38,063 bases of DNA, from positions 1 through 38,063 of the forward strand of contig NZ_BJZO01000040.1 of NCBI RefSeq assembly GCF_007992075.1. The letters are read 5' to 3'. Of the stretch, positions 7,574 through 15,166 are shown one piece after another. This stretch comes from Pararhodospirillum oryzae. GTDB lineage: Bacteria > Pseudomonadota > Alphaproteobacteria > Rhodospirillales > Rhodospirillaceae. Under the pieces are notes generated by a model. That model was given only the letters and a program-made list of their open reading frames with translations. It did not search any database and had not been told where the DNA came from. Position 1 is the first letter of the stretch, and each line of letters starts with the position of its first letter. The position numbers and the translations under genes are program-made.

Positions 7574-8194
7574 TCAGTGGGCGAACAGGTCCGGGTCGTC
7601 CCAGCCCGAGAGATCCAGCAGCGAGCGCGTGGGCAGGAAACGGAAGCACCCGGCCGCCAGGGCCGTCCGCCCCTCCCGGACCAGCAGCGCGTCGAGGCGC
7701 TCCTTCAGGGCATGCAGGTAAAGAACATCGCTGGCCGCGTAGCTGATCTGTTCCGCGCTCAGCTCGGGCGCGCCCCAGTCGCTGGTCTGCTGCTGCTTGG
7801 ACAGCTCGATTCCCAGCAGTTCCTTGCACAGGGTTTTCAGGCTGTGGCTTTCGGCGCTGGTCCGGCACAGCTTGCTTGCGATCTTGGTGCAGTAGACCGG
7901 TTCGCACAGCACGCCCAGCCAGTACTGCAACGTGGCGATGTCGAAGCGGCCGTAGTGCATGATCTTCTGCACGCCGTGGCTGCCCAGGATGCTCCGCAGC
8001 ACGGGCGCGTCCTCTCCCGGCAGGATCTGGACGACATGGGCGGTGTTATCACCCCCCGAGACCTGCACAACGCAAAGCCGGTCGCGCGAAACGCGCAACC
8101 CCATGGTTTCCGTATCGACGGCAATGCCGTTGGGGAAGGACAGACCCTCGGGCAGGTCGCCTTTGTGGAGATGGATGGTCGGCGCGGGGCTCAT
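7574..8194 (-). CDS. rnd: Ribonuclease D-like 3'-5' exoribonuclease
   Basis: A 206-residue DEDDy exonuclease. Exo I is NGIAVDTETMGL (the D-x-E pair), exo II is MHYGRFDIATL (Asp) and exo III is YAASDVLYLHAL (Tyr and Asp). It contains only the catalytic domain; E. coli RNase D (375 residues) also has two HRDC domains. The short form is common in alphaproteobacteria. Likely role is trimming the 3' ends of tRNA precursors and other small RNAs, which fits the two tRNA-Leu genes directly upstream on the same strand. The gap to kdsD is 271 nt and carries tandem repeats, so co-transcription is uncertain. Confidence 0.9.
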   Translation of the reverse strand: MSPAPTIHLHKGDLPEGLSFPNGIAVDTETMGLRVSRDRLCVVQVSGGDNTAHVVQILPGEDAPVLRSILGSHGVQKIMHYGRFDIATLQYWLGVLCEPVYCTKIASKLCRTSAESHSLKTLCKELLGIELSKQQQTSDWGAPELSAEQISYAASDVLYLHALKERLDALLVREGRTALAAGCFRFLPTRSLLDLSGWDDPDLFAH

Positions 8195-8257
8195 GGGAAA
8201 CAGTCCGGTGGGGAAAGGGAACGAAAAGGCGGGCGACAGTCGCCGGCGCCATGCCCT

Positions 8258-8338
8258 GATCCCCCTCGACCTGAAAGGTCAGAGGATCTCCTTGACCCGG
8301 AAGGTCAGCGGATCCCCCTTAGACCCGAAGGGTCAGCG
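8258..8338. repeat. Three tandem hairpin units of 26-28 nt
   Basis: Three degenerate head-to-tail copies start with GATC at 8258, 8285 and 8311. Each contains a small stem-loop built from GACC/GGTC or GACCC/GGGTC around a GAA-type loop and ends in GGTCAG(C/A)G. The array lies between the downstream tRNA-Leu and rnd, so it may mark the 3' end or processing site of the tRNA transcript. Confidence 0.8.
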
Positions 8339-8379
8339 GCCGGCCATGGTGCCTGCGGCGCGGGGAGAATATCGAAGAG

Positions 8380-8466
8380 TGGTGCCCAGGAGAAGACTCG
8401 AACTTCCACGGCCTTTCGGCCACAGGTACCTGAAACCTGCGCGTCTACCAATTCCGCCACCTGGGC
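8380..8466 (-). tRNA. tRNA-Leu (anticodon CAG), copy 2
   Basis: An 87-nt class II tRNA with encoded CCA (8380-8382). The acceptor GCCCAGG pairs with CCTGGGC, followed by D-arm GGAATTGGTAGACGC. The anticodon stem is CAGGT/ACCTG around the loop TTCAGGT, giving anticodon CAG, which reads CUG, the favoured Leu codon in GC-rich genomes. A long variable arm (TGGCCGAAAGGCC) and the T loop TTCGAGT complete it. It is identical to the copy at 8616-8702. Confidence 0.97.
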
Positions 8467-8475
8467 ACACCAGAC

Positions 8476-8492
8476 CCTCGTTTCAAACGAGG
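8476..8492. repeat. Perfect inverted repeat between the two tRNA-Leu genes
   Basis: CCTCGTTT and AAACGAGG flank a single C (8484). The 8-bp arms lie about 10 nt upstream of the second tRNA in transcription direction. In a joint tRNA precursor this would form a hairpin, perhaps guiding processing; it could equally end a transcript. Confidence 0.5.
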
Positions 8493-8615
8493 TGTCGAAA
8501 ACCTTGCAACACCGAGACCGGCTTATGTCCAACTGGCGGCAGTCGGACCGGCGGGCGTCGCCCTGAAACGAAGCATTTCTTGTAAACCACCGAAGTGACC
8601 CCGAAGGATCGGTGA

Positions 8616-8702
8616 TGGTGCCCAGGAGAAGACTCGAACTTCCACGGCCTTTCGGCCACAGGTACCTGAAACCTGCGCGTCTACCAATTCCGCCACCTGG
8701 GC
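8616..8702 (-). tRNA. tRNA-Leu (anticodon CAG), copy 1
   Basis: The same 87-nt sequence as 8380-8466, including the encoded CCA at 8616-8618, long variable arm and anticodon CAG. It is the promoter-proximal copy: TTGACA/TATACA boxes lie 32-58 nt upstream. The 149-nt spacer to the second copy has no other gene, so both probably come from one precursor. Confidence 0.97.
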
Positions 8703-9009
8703 TCAGGCTGCTTCGTTCGGCAGGGAGCGACTGTGTATAGCCGGGCCGGCCGGGTGTCAAAGGGAAAATGACGCGGTCTTGTCTTTTTTTCGCGGTCCCC
8801 CCCGGACTCCGGCAAACCGGGGCTTCGCGCGCGGCCCGGGCGTCCGAAGTCTTGCATCCCGGGGGGTTTTCCCTCACCTCTGGGGGGGATAAAACCACCA
8901 ACGCGCGGGTCGTGGGGTGCGCGCCTTCGTCTCCCCCCCCGTCGCCGACGGCGCCCGCAACACGCGCGGATCAGACGATCAGCCACGCGATCATGAGGAG
9001 ATGGGGTCC
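8703..9009. other. Gap between tRNA-Leu and the SDR gene
   Basis: These 307 nt contain the tRNA promoter (8734-8760, minus) and the ribosome binding site of the SDR gene (8995-9000). The middle is rich in C and G runs. I see no convincing gene and no clear plus-strand promoter. Confidence 0.6.
8734..8760 (-). promoter_or_regulatory. tRNA-Leu promoter
   Basis: On the minus strand TTGACA (8755-8760) and TATACA (8734-8739) are separated by 15 nt, two nt shorter than ideal. The start would fall near 8727, leaving a 25-nt leader before the tRNA. Near-consensus boxes are expected for a tRNA promoter. Confidence 0.6.
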
Positions 9010-9981
9010 ATGGACATGCACGGACGGGTCATTACGGTCTTCGGGGGCACCGGGGCAATCGGGCGGCCCCTGGTTGGGGCCCTGGCCGGACGTGGCGCGC
9101 GGGTACGCGTTGCGGTGCGCGATGTCGAACGGGCCCATCCCCTGAAGCCCCTGGGCGCGGTGGGGCAGATCGCCCCGGTGGTGGCCTCGATCACGCATCC
9201 GGACTCGGTGCGCCGTGCCGTCGAGGGCGCCGACGCGGTGGTCAATCTGGTGGGCATCCTGGCCGAAAGCGGGCGCAACACGTTCGAGGCCATCCACGCG
9301 CAAGGGGCGGCCACGGTGGCCCGCGCCGCCGCCGAGGCCGGCGCCAGCGCCCTGGTGCACATGTCGGCGCTGGGAGCCGACGACAACGGCAAGGCCGAGT
9401 ACGCCCGCACCAAGGCCCAGGGCGAATCCCTGGTGCGGTCCGCGTTCCCCACCGCCGCCATTATTCGCCCCAGTGTTGTTTTTGGTCCCGACGACAAGTT
9501 TTTCAACCTGTTCGCGGGCATGACGCGCTTTTCGCCGGTGCTCCCCTATTTCGACCGGGGCGCCACCGGCAGCCCGCGTTTCCAGCCGGTGTACGTGGGC
9601 GACGTGGTCGCGGCGATGGTCCGTCTGCTGGAAGAGCCCGGCTTGCGCGGGCGCGTCCACGAACTGGGCGGGCCCGGGGTGTATTCGATGAAGGAGATCA
9701 TGGAGCTGGTCGCGCGCGAAACCCGCCGTCCGGTCCGGGTGATCCGCCTGCCGTTCTCGGCCGCGCGCCTTCAGGCCCTGGTGCTGGGGCGTTTGCCCAA
9801 TCCCCTGATCACCTTGGATCAGGTCGCGTTGATGGAAACCGACAACGTTTTGTCGGGCACCTTGCCGGGGCTGGGGGATCTGGGCATCGAGCCCCAGGCG
9901 GTGGAAGCCCTGCTGCCCGAGCAGCTGGCCCGTTTTCGCCCGCTGCACCGCCACGTCATCTTGCGCAAGCCGTCCCGATAA
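9010..9981 (+). CDS. NDUFA9-like atypical SDR (NAD(P)-binding) protein
   Basis: A 323-residue extended/atypical short-chain dehydrogenase fold. The nucleotide-binding motif is TVFGGTGAIGRPLV at the N-terminus, followed by VEGADAVVNLVGIL and an active-site-like region around HMSALGADDNGKAEYARTK; IIRPSVVFGPDDKFFN is typical of the complex I NDUFA9 subfamily. In alphaproteobacteria such proteins are annotated as complex I NDUFA9-type; a role in complex I assembly or quinone metabolism is inferred, not shown. Start choice: GAGGAG (8995-9000) lies 9 nt before the ATG at 9010; ATGs at 9001 and 9016 are alternatives. It appears monocistronic. Confidence 0.88.
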   Translation: MDMHGRVITVFGGTGAIGRPLVGALAGRGARVRVAVRDVERAHPLKPLGAVGQIAPVVASITHPDSVRRAVEGADAVVNLVGILAESGRNTFEAIHAQGAATVARAAAEAGASALVHMSALGADDNGKAEYARTKAQGESLVRSAFPTAAIIRPSVVFGPDDKFFNLFAGMTRFSPVLPYFDRGATGSPRFQPVYVGDVVAAMVRLLEEPGLRGRVHELGGPGVYSMKEIMELVARETRRPVRVIRLPFSAARLQALVLGRLPNPLITLDQVALMETDNVLSGTLPGLGDLGIEPQAVEALLPEQLARFRPLHRHVILRKPSR

Positions 9982-10000
9982 CGGCGACCGCGCGCCGGGA

Positions 10001-10086
10001 CGGCCGGTTTCCGGCCGACCCGCCTTGTCCCGGGCTTGGTCCCGGGCCCGCCTTGCCCTGGAGAGGGGAGGCCTTTTTCAGGCCTC
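10001..10086. terminator. Hairpin cluster between convergent genes
   Basis: Three perfect stems lie between the convergent genes: CGGCCGG/CCGGCCG with a TTT loop (10001-10017), CCCGGG/CCCGGG (10029-10046) and GAGGCCT/AGGCCTC (10068-10086). The last overlaps the stop codon of the minus-strand gene. None is followed by a proper U-run, as is common in high-GC genomes; a bidirectional termination role is inferred. Confidence 0.5.
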
Positions 10087-10539
10087 TGGCAGGCCCGCGC
10101 CGGGCGCGATCGGGGGAGCGGAGGCAACCACGCGCAAGGTGGGCCCCGGGGAGAACGGCTTCCCGGTGGTCGTTCTCAAGCTGGCGCGCAGCACGTCCAG
10201 GCCTTCGTCGCAGCGGCCCAGGGCCTCTTCCAGTTCGCTCCACGAGCCGCACAGGGTGTTGAGCACGTCCATCTGCTGATCCAGCGCGCCCAGAAGTCCC
10301 TCCACCGCTTCTTGCAACTCGGCCAGCGGCCCCAGGGCCGAGCCGTCCGCCGGCGGCCTTGGGGCCGCGCTGTCCAGGGCCAGCGGCCTTGGGGCCGCGC
10401 TGTCCAGGGCCGGCGGCCTTGAGGCCGCGCTGTTCAGGAAGCTCGGGAGCGGGGGAGGCGTCCCCGGGGCAAGCGGGAGCCGGTCGGTCGGGGCGAGCTT
10501 GTTGTCGTTGGCGGCATGCATGGCCCGAACAGATGTCAT
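10078..10539 (-). CDS. Hypothetical protein with tandem decapeptide repeats and C-terminal helices
   Basis: A 153-residue protein that I do not recognise. The N-terminus has the HAANDN motif often seen in small alphaproteobacterial proteins. A Pro/Ala-rich segment (about 34-66) contains three copies of a decapeptide like DSAAPRPLAL, encoded by a 30-nt DNA repeat. The rest is predicted helical with heptad-like leucines (LAELQEAVEGLLGALDQQMD and onward), possibly a coiled coil. The start at 10539 has GGGAGGAC upstream. Codon use is like its neighbours. It is divergent from the kinase-like gene at 10726 and shares a 186-nt promoter region with it. Confidence 0.7.
   Translation of the reverse strand: MTSVRAMHAANDNKLAPTDRLPLAPGTPPPLPSFLNSAASRPPALDSAAPRPLALDSAAPRPPADGSALGPLAELQEAVEGLLGALDQQMDVLNTLCGSWSELEEALGRCDEGLDVLRASLRTTTGKPFSPGPTLRVVASAPPIAPGAGLPEA
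10354..10440. repeat. 30-nt in-frame tandem repeat (three copies)
   Basis: The 30-nt unit beginning CGGCCTTGGGGCCGCGCTGT repeats at 10354, 10384 and 10414 (the last is truncated and diverged). The first two are identical except at their last bases. As 30 nt is ten codons, copy-number change would keep the frame of the gene at 10078-10539. Confidence 0.9.
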
Positions 10540-10725
10540 GTGTCCGTCCTCCCTGGAGGGTCTAGACCAAAGGCGGATATCCCGTCGATATGGTAAAGGT
10601 GATCTTCCACTTCCAGGGGGGGCACGCCGCCCGGCCGCCCTTGACGGCCCGGCCCGCCCTGCCCGATCCTGCCGCAGGAATTCGGCCCGCACGCCGGGCA
10701 GCGCGGCAAGGAAAGGCGTATCCCG

Positions 10726-11907
10726 ATGACCGACCTTCGTGAGACGGGGCAAGCCGGCCTCATCGTTCTGGGCGCGGGCGCCATTGTCGCCGTCGACGCC
10801 CTGGTGATCTGGGCCATCCCCGCGACGGGCGTCTGGCCGCCGCTCGTGGCCGTGGGCGTCGTCGCGACGCTGGTGCTGGGCCTCCTGACCGGGCTTGCCG
10901 CGCGCCTGGCCGGGCAGGCGACCACGGCCCGGCGCGAGGCCAGGCGACGGACCCGGGCCCTGGCCTTGCAGACCAGGATCCGAACCGCCGTCATGGACGC
11001 CTTCGACCAGCCCCTGGCCCTGACCAGCGCCCAGGGACGACGCCTGGCCATCAACCGCGCCTATGGCGCCTTGCCCGATGCGCTGCATGCGGCGGTGACC
11101 GAGGCCCTGACCCAGCCCGCCCCCGTTTCCGGCCCCGACACCACCGTGGATGAATTCGCCGCCGGCACCGAGGGGCGCATCCTGGCCTGGACCGCCGACG
11201 ATGGCCGGACCCGGCGAACCCGCCTGGTGCGCCACCCCATCGCGTCGGGCCTGGGGCTGATCCGCCTGGAGGAGGAGGGGGCCCTGGCCCCGGCTCCCGC
11301 CCCGGCCCCGGTTGCCCCCGCGCCCGCGGCCCGGCTCTCGGTCAGCGCGTCGCGGGCCCGGGTCCCTTCCCCCGACGCGCCGCGTGCCCCGGCCCTGCCC
11401 GCCAGCCCGGCGGAGTCGCCCAAGCCGGCGGAGTCGGCCGCCCTTCCTCCGGACGACGACGACGTTCCCGTGCCCGTTCCCGTGCCCCCGCCCTCGCCGC
11501 CCCGGCGCCCGGCGGCGCCCGAGGGGCCCCTGGACGCGAACGAGGTTCTGGCCAGCGCCCTGGAAGCCCTGGCCGACCGGATCCACGAAACCGGCGCCGA
11601 CATTCGCAGCGGCGTGTTGCCCATGGTGGTGTGCGCGCGTCCGTGGCTGGAGGATCTGTTGCAAACCCTGGTCGGCACCGCCTTGCACGCGGCGGTGCCC
11701 GATCGCCCGCTGCGAATCAGCATCGGCGGCCGGGTCGAGGAGGGCAACGCCATCCTGACCGTGGAGGACAACGGCAACGGCACCGGCGCCGAAACCCTGG
11801 GCGACGACCGGCGGGGGCGTTTGCTGTCGGTGAAAAGCAGCCTGGGCGTTGGCACCACCGTGACCGTGACCCTTCCGGCCGCGTCGGGTCCGCGCCCGCT
11901 TTCCTGA
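10726..11907 (+). CDS. Membrane protein with degenerate histidine-kinase ATPase domain
   Basis: A 393-residue protein. Two membrane helices (about 11-33 and 37-60) are followed by a basic linker and a PAS-like stretch (about 75-185), a long Ala/Pro/acidic linker (about 187-268), and a C-terminal HATPase_c-like domain. The ATPase domain keeps DNGNG (348-352) and GVGTT (374-378). The N-box motif, normally NLIxNA, reads TLVGTA (314-319), so both Asn are replaced by Thr. No DHp helix with a phospho-accepting His precedes it; the linker takes its place. It is probably not an active kinase; ATP binding is uncertain. The start has AAGGAAAGG upstream. It is divergent from 10078-10539 and convergent with the YqgE gene. 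Confidence 0.75.
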   Translation: MTDLRETGQAGLIVLGAGAIVAVDALVIWAIPATGVWPPLVAVGVVATLVLGLLTGLAARLAGQATTARREARRRTRALALQTRIRTAVMDAFDQPLALTSAQGRRLAINRAYGALPDALHAAVTEALTQPAPVSGPDTTVDEFAAGTEGRILAWTADDGRTRRTRLVRHPIASGLGLIRLEEEGALAPAPAPAPVAPAPAARLSVSASRARVPSPDAPRAPALPASPAESPKPAESAALPPDDDDVPVPVPVPPPSPPRRPAAPEGPLDANEVLASALEALADRIHETGADIRSGVLPMVVCARPWLEDLLQTLVGTALHAAVPDRPLRISIGGRVEEGNAILTVEDNGNGTGAETLGDDRRGRLLSVKSSLGVGTTVTVTLPAASGPRPLS

Positions 11908-11947
11908 GCCGCCGGCCGCCAAGGCCGCTTCGTTCGTTTGGAACGGG

Positions 11948-12526
11948 TCAGGCGTGGCCCATGTTTTCGGACAGCAGGCGGGGATCAATGCCCAGCAGGC
12001 CGATGGCGGCGGCGTATTTTTCTTCCAGGGCGACCTCGAACAGCAAATGCCGGTCGGCGGGCACGGTCAGCCAGGCGTTTTCGCGCAGCTCGATATCAAG
12101 CTGGCCGGGGCTCCATCCCGCGTATCCCAGGGCCATCAGCAGCCGGTGGGGGCCGCAGCCGGCGGCGATCGCCTTCAGGACATCCAGGGTCGCGGTCAAG
12201 GCGACGCTGTCGTCGACGGCCATGGTGCCTTCGTTGTGGTAATCGCGGGTGTGCAGCACGAAGCCCCGCCCCATGTCCACCGGTCCCCCGAACTGCACCC
12301 GGACCAGATCGCACTGGGGGGTGGGGTCGATGCCCAGCTGACCGACGATGTCCGGGAACGAAATGTCGTCGAGGCCGCGATTGATCACCAGCCCCATCGC
12401 GCCTTCGGCCGAGTGGGTGCACAGATAGATCACGGTGCCGTCGAAGCGAGGATCCCCCATTCCCGGCATGGCCACCAGGCAATGACCGGTCAGGTACCCC
12501 TCGTGTGTTTGAACCCTGGGTGTCAT
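11948..12526 (-). CDS. YqgE/AlgH family (UPF0301) protein
   Basis: A 192-residue cytoplasmic protein of the YqgE/AlgH family. Typical stretches are GYLTGHCLVAMPGMGDPRF, VIYLCTHSAEGAMGLVINRG, VQFGGPVDMGRGFVLH and LLMALGYAGWSPGQLDIELR. The length is usual (about 185-200). The molecular role of the family is not established, although AlgH was named from alginate regulation in Pseudomonas. The ribosome binding site is weak. It is divergent from the DsbD-like gene, with 72 nt between starts. Confidence 0.92.
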   Translation of the reverse strand: MTPRVQTHEGYLTGHCLVAMPGMGDPRFDGTVIYLCTHSAEGAMGLVINRGLDDISFPDIVGQLGIDPTPQCDLVRVQFGGPVDMGRGFVLHTRDYHNEGTMAVDDSVALTATLDVLKAIAAGCGPHRLLMALGYAGWSPGQLDIELRENAWLTVPADRHLLFEVALEEKYAAAIGLLGIDPRLLSENMGHA

Positions 12527-12598
12527 GTCTGCTAGATAGGCCGTTCACAGGAGAACGGCAACAGTGCCGTCCCGTGATCCTCGCAGGGAGAGGCTGGC

Positions 12599-14755
12599 AT
12601 GGCAAGCGGATGCGCCCGCGCGCCCAAGGCGGTTTGCGCTTTTCTTGTTTTTTTCGCGCATTGGGCCGGCCTGGCCTTCGCCGAGGTTCCGGAGCCCGGC
12701 GCGTCCGCCTGGGTGGACAAGCCGCAAGGACGGGTGCGCCTGGTCAGCGCCATTCTGGGAACCGGCCAGGCCGAAACCCTTGTGCTGGGCCTGGAGGTCG
12801 ATCAGACCCCGCCTTGGAAGATTTACTGGCGCAGCCCCGGCGATGCCGGCTACCCGCCCTCGATCGACTGGAGCGGGTCGGGAAACCTGGCCCGGGCCGC
12901 TCTGCGCTGGCCGGTGCCGGAGCGGTTTTCGATCCAGGGCCTGGAAACCGTGGGCTACAAGGGCCCCGTGCTGCTGCCCATCGAGGCCGTGCTGGAACGC
13001 CCGGGCGACCCCCTCTTGCTTCAGGCCCGGGTGGACTACCTGACCTGCGCCGAGATCTGCGTGCCGGAACAAGCCTCGTTCTCGCTGATCGTGCCGCCGG
13101 GTCCCGCGCTGCCCTCGCCCCACGCCCAGGCCCTGGCCCGCGCCCTTGCCCGTGTGCCGGGCGAGGGCGTTTCGCAGGGTCTCGGCGTTCGCGAAGCCGG
13201 GATCGAGGCCGATGGCACCGTGCGGGTGCGGGTGACGGCCGATCCGCCGCTGCGCGCGCCTGATCTGTTCCTTGATTCGCCGGGAGGCCTGGCCTTCCTG
13301 CGCCCCGAGGTCCGCGTGCACGACGGCGGGCATGAGGCGACCTTGCGCGCCAAGCCGGTCCCCGGCAGCGGGCCCGCCGGGCAGCCCTTGCGGGCCCTGG
13401 TCGTGGCCGATGGCATGCGGGGCGTCGAAGCCCCGGTGGACACCGCGCGCGTGCTTCCCCCTGCCCTGCCCGACGCCGGCGCCGGAGAGGGTCTCCCGGC
13501 CAACGCCTCGCTTCTGACCATGGCCGGGCTCGCCGTGCTGGGCGGCCTGATCTTGAACCTGATGCCGTGCGTGCTTCCCGTTTTGTCGCTCAAGATCCTG
13601 GGGTTGATCGGCCACGGCACCCGCACCCCCCTGGCCACCCGCCTGTCGTTCCTGGCGACCGCCGGCGGCATCGTGACCAGCTTCCTGGCCCTGGCCGGCG
13701 TGGCCATTGCCCTGAAGAGCGCGGGGGCGGTCGTGGGCTGGGGCCTGCAGTTCCAGCAGCCGGCCTTCCTGGCGGCCATGGCCGCGCTTCTCACCGTGTT
13801 CGCCGCCAACCTGTGGGGGCTGTTCCACATCCCGCTGCCGGGCTTCCTCGCCCGCCTGGGCAGCGTGGGCCAGGGTGCCCGGGGGATGGCGGGCGCCTTC
13901 CTGACCGGTGCGTTCGCCACCCTTCTGGCCACGCCGTGCTCGGCGCCGTTCCTGGGCACCGCCGTGGGCTTTGCCCTGTCGCGCGGGCCCCTGGAGATCG
14001 CCTTGATTTTCCTGCTGCTGGGCCTGGGCATGGCCCTGCCCTATCTTGGGGTGGCCGCGTGGCCGCGCCTGGCGGCCTGGTTGCCCCGCCCGGGGCCGTG
14101 GATGGGGCCGCTGCGCGCGGTCCTGGGGGTGGCCCTGGCCGGCACCGCCCTTTGGCTGCTCAGTATCTTGCATGTTCAGGCCGGCCTGGGCGCCGCCGGG
14201 CTGGTGGCGGGCCTGCTGGTCATGTTGCTGGCCCTGATGGGCGTGGGCGCCCGCTGGCCGCGCGCGCGCGCGGGCGTGGCTCTGGGCGCCGTGGCGGTGA
14301 TCGCGGCCGTGGTCATCGTGCCCTTGCGCACCGATGCCCTGGGACCGGCGCCGTTTGCCGCCAAGCTCGAAGGCCCGTGGCGCCCGTGGTCGCCGGTCGC
14401 CGTGACCGATCTGGTCAAGGCCGGGCGGGTGGTGCTGGTGGATGTCACCGCCGAGTGGTGCACCACGTGCCGGGTCAACCAGATTACCGTGCTCGACCGG
14501 GGCGCCGTGGCCGACGGGCTGAAGGGGGGCGCGTTCGACGGCCTGGTGGCCGACTGGACCCGGCCCGATCCGGTCATCGCCGCCTATCTGGCGTCGTTCG
14601 GGCGCTATGGCATTCCCTTCAATGTCGTGTACGGCCCCCGGGCCCCCGACGGCATCGTGCTGCCCGAGCTTTTGAGCGAAGCGGCGGTCATGGAGGCCCT
14701 GGCCCGGGCCGGAGCCGCGTCCGTGCCCACGCCCGTGCCCACGCCTGTGCACTGA
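12599..14755 (+). CDS. DsbD/ScsB-type thiol:disulfide interchange transporter
   Basis: A 718-residue three-domain protein that carries reducing equivalents from cytoplasmic thioredoxin to periplasmic proteins. After a signal peptide (about 1-28) comes a periplasmic N-domain with CAEIC (Cys150, Cys154). A membrane region of about eight helices holds the electron-relay cysteines in LMPCVLPVL (Cys324) and ATPCSAPFLG (Cys447). A thioredoxin-like C-domain has WCTTC (Cys621, Cys624). All six redox cysteines are present. It is longer than E. coli DsbD (565 residues) and closer to ScsB. The start is supported by AGGGAGAGG just upstream. It appears monocistronic; its periplasmic partner is not in the window. 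Confidence 0.93.
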   Translation: MASGCARAPKAVCAFLVFFAHWAGLAFAEVPEPGASAWVDKPQGRVRLVSAILGTGQAETLVLGLEVDQTPPWKIYWRSPGDAGYPPSIDWSGSGNLARAALRWPVPERFSIQGLETVGYKGPVLLPIEAVLERPGDPLLLQARVDYLTCAEICVPEQASFSLIVPPGPALPSPHAQALARALARVPGEGVSQGLGVREAGIEADGTVRVRVTADPPLRAPDLFLDSPGGLAFLRPEVRVHDGGHEATLRAKPVPGSGPAGQPLRALVVADGMRGVEAPVDTARVLPPALPDAGAGEGLPANASLLTMAGLAVLGGLILNLMPCVLPVLSLKILGLIGHGTRTPLATRLSFLATAGGIVTSFLALAGVAIALKSAGAVVGWGLQFQQPAFLAAMAALLTVFAANLWGLFHIPLPGFLARLGSVGQGARGMAGAFLTGAFATLLATPCSAPFLGTAVGFALSRGPLEIALIFLLLGLGMALPYLGVAAWPRLAAWLPRPGPWMGPLRAVLGVALAGTALWLLSILHVQAGLGAAGLVAGLLVMLLALMGVGARWPRARAGVALGAVAVIAAVVIVPLRTDALGPAPFAAKLEGPWRPWSPVAVTDLVKAGRVVLVDVTAEWCTTCRVNQITVLDRGAVADGLKGGAFDGLVADWTRPDPVIAAYLASFGRYGIPFNVVYGPRAPDGIVLPELLSEAAVMEALARAGAASVPTPVPTPVH

Positions 14756-14770
14756 GCGCAACACCCGTGA

Positions 14771-14793
14771 GGGGCGGGCCGCAAACCCGCCCC
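14771..14793 (+). terminator. Hairpin after the DsbD-like gene
   Basis: GGGGCGGG (14771-14778) pairs perfectly with CCCGCCCC (14786-14793) around a 7-nt loop, 15 nt past the stop codon. No U-run follows, so termination is likely but not certain. Confidence 0.5.
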
Positions 14794-15001
14794 CAAGGGG
14801 CAAACTTAAGTCAAAGCTGTATTATTGTTGAAACAGAATGGATTGGGCGACGGTCCTAAGAAGTCGTCTTGAAAAAGTGATTATTCTGTTCTTGGGGGGA
14901 GCTCATGAAAAACCAGCTCCCCGGGCCTGGAGACTCCCCGGATTGCGGCAAACGCCAGGGAACGCGCGTGTTTTTATCGCACCGCACCCTTGGAAGAACC
15001 C

Positions 15002-15029
15002 TTGCGTCGTCTTTTTCCTCGTTTATGGT
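15002..15029 (+). promoter_or_regulatory. Candidate promoter of the barrel gene
   Basis: TTGCGT (15002-15007) and TATGGT (15024-15029) are 16 nt apart, about 135 nt upstream of the start at 15167. The match is moderate. Confidence 0.3.
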
Positions 15030-15166
15030 ACGCCGGCTCACTGAACCGTTGGTGCACTTAAAGCCCCCCCCGTTCCGCGAGGGGTGGAACACAAGGGGGA
15101 GGTCCCCCAACGGGGTGCGTGGGCTTCGGGCTATCCACGAAACGAGTGCGCGGAGGGACGCGGATC

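Larger units (their letters stand above)
14756..15166. other. Gap between the DsbD-like and barrel genes
   Basis: A 411-nt non-coding region, locally less GC-rich near 14800-14900. It holds a hairpin closing the DsbD-like gene (14771-14793), a second hairpin GGGGAGCT/AGCTCCCC with an 11-nt loop (14896-14922), and a candidate promoter at 15002-15029. No gene is supported. Confidence 0.6.

Noticed and set aside
10540-11988. Extension of the 153-residue gene upstream by about 480 codons
   Set aside because: The extension is antisense to the pseudokinase gene and low in complexity; a good ribosome binding site supports the start at 10539.
12545-14803. 752-codon minus-strand frame
   Set aside because: Fully antisense to the DsbD/ScsB-like gene, with Gly/Gln/His-rich, domain-free translation.
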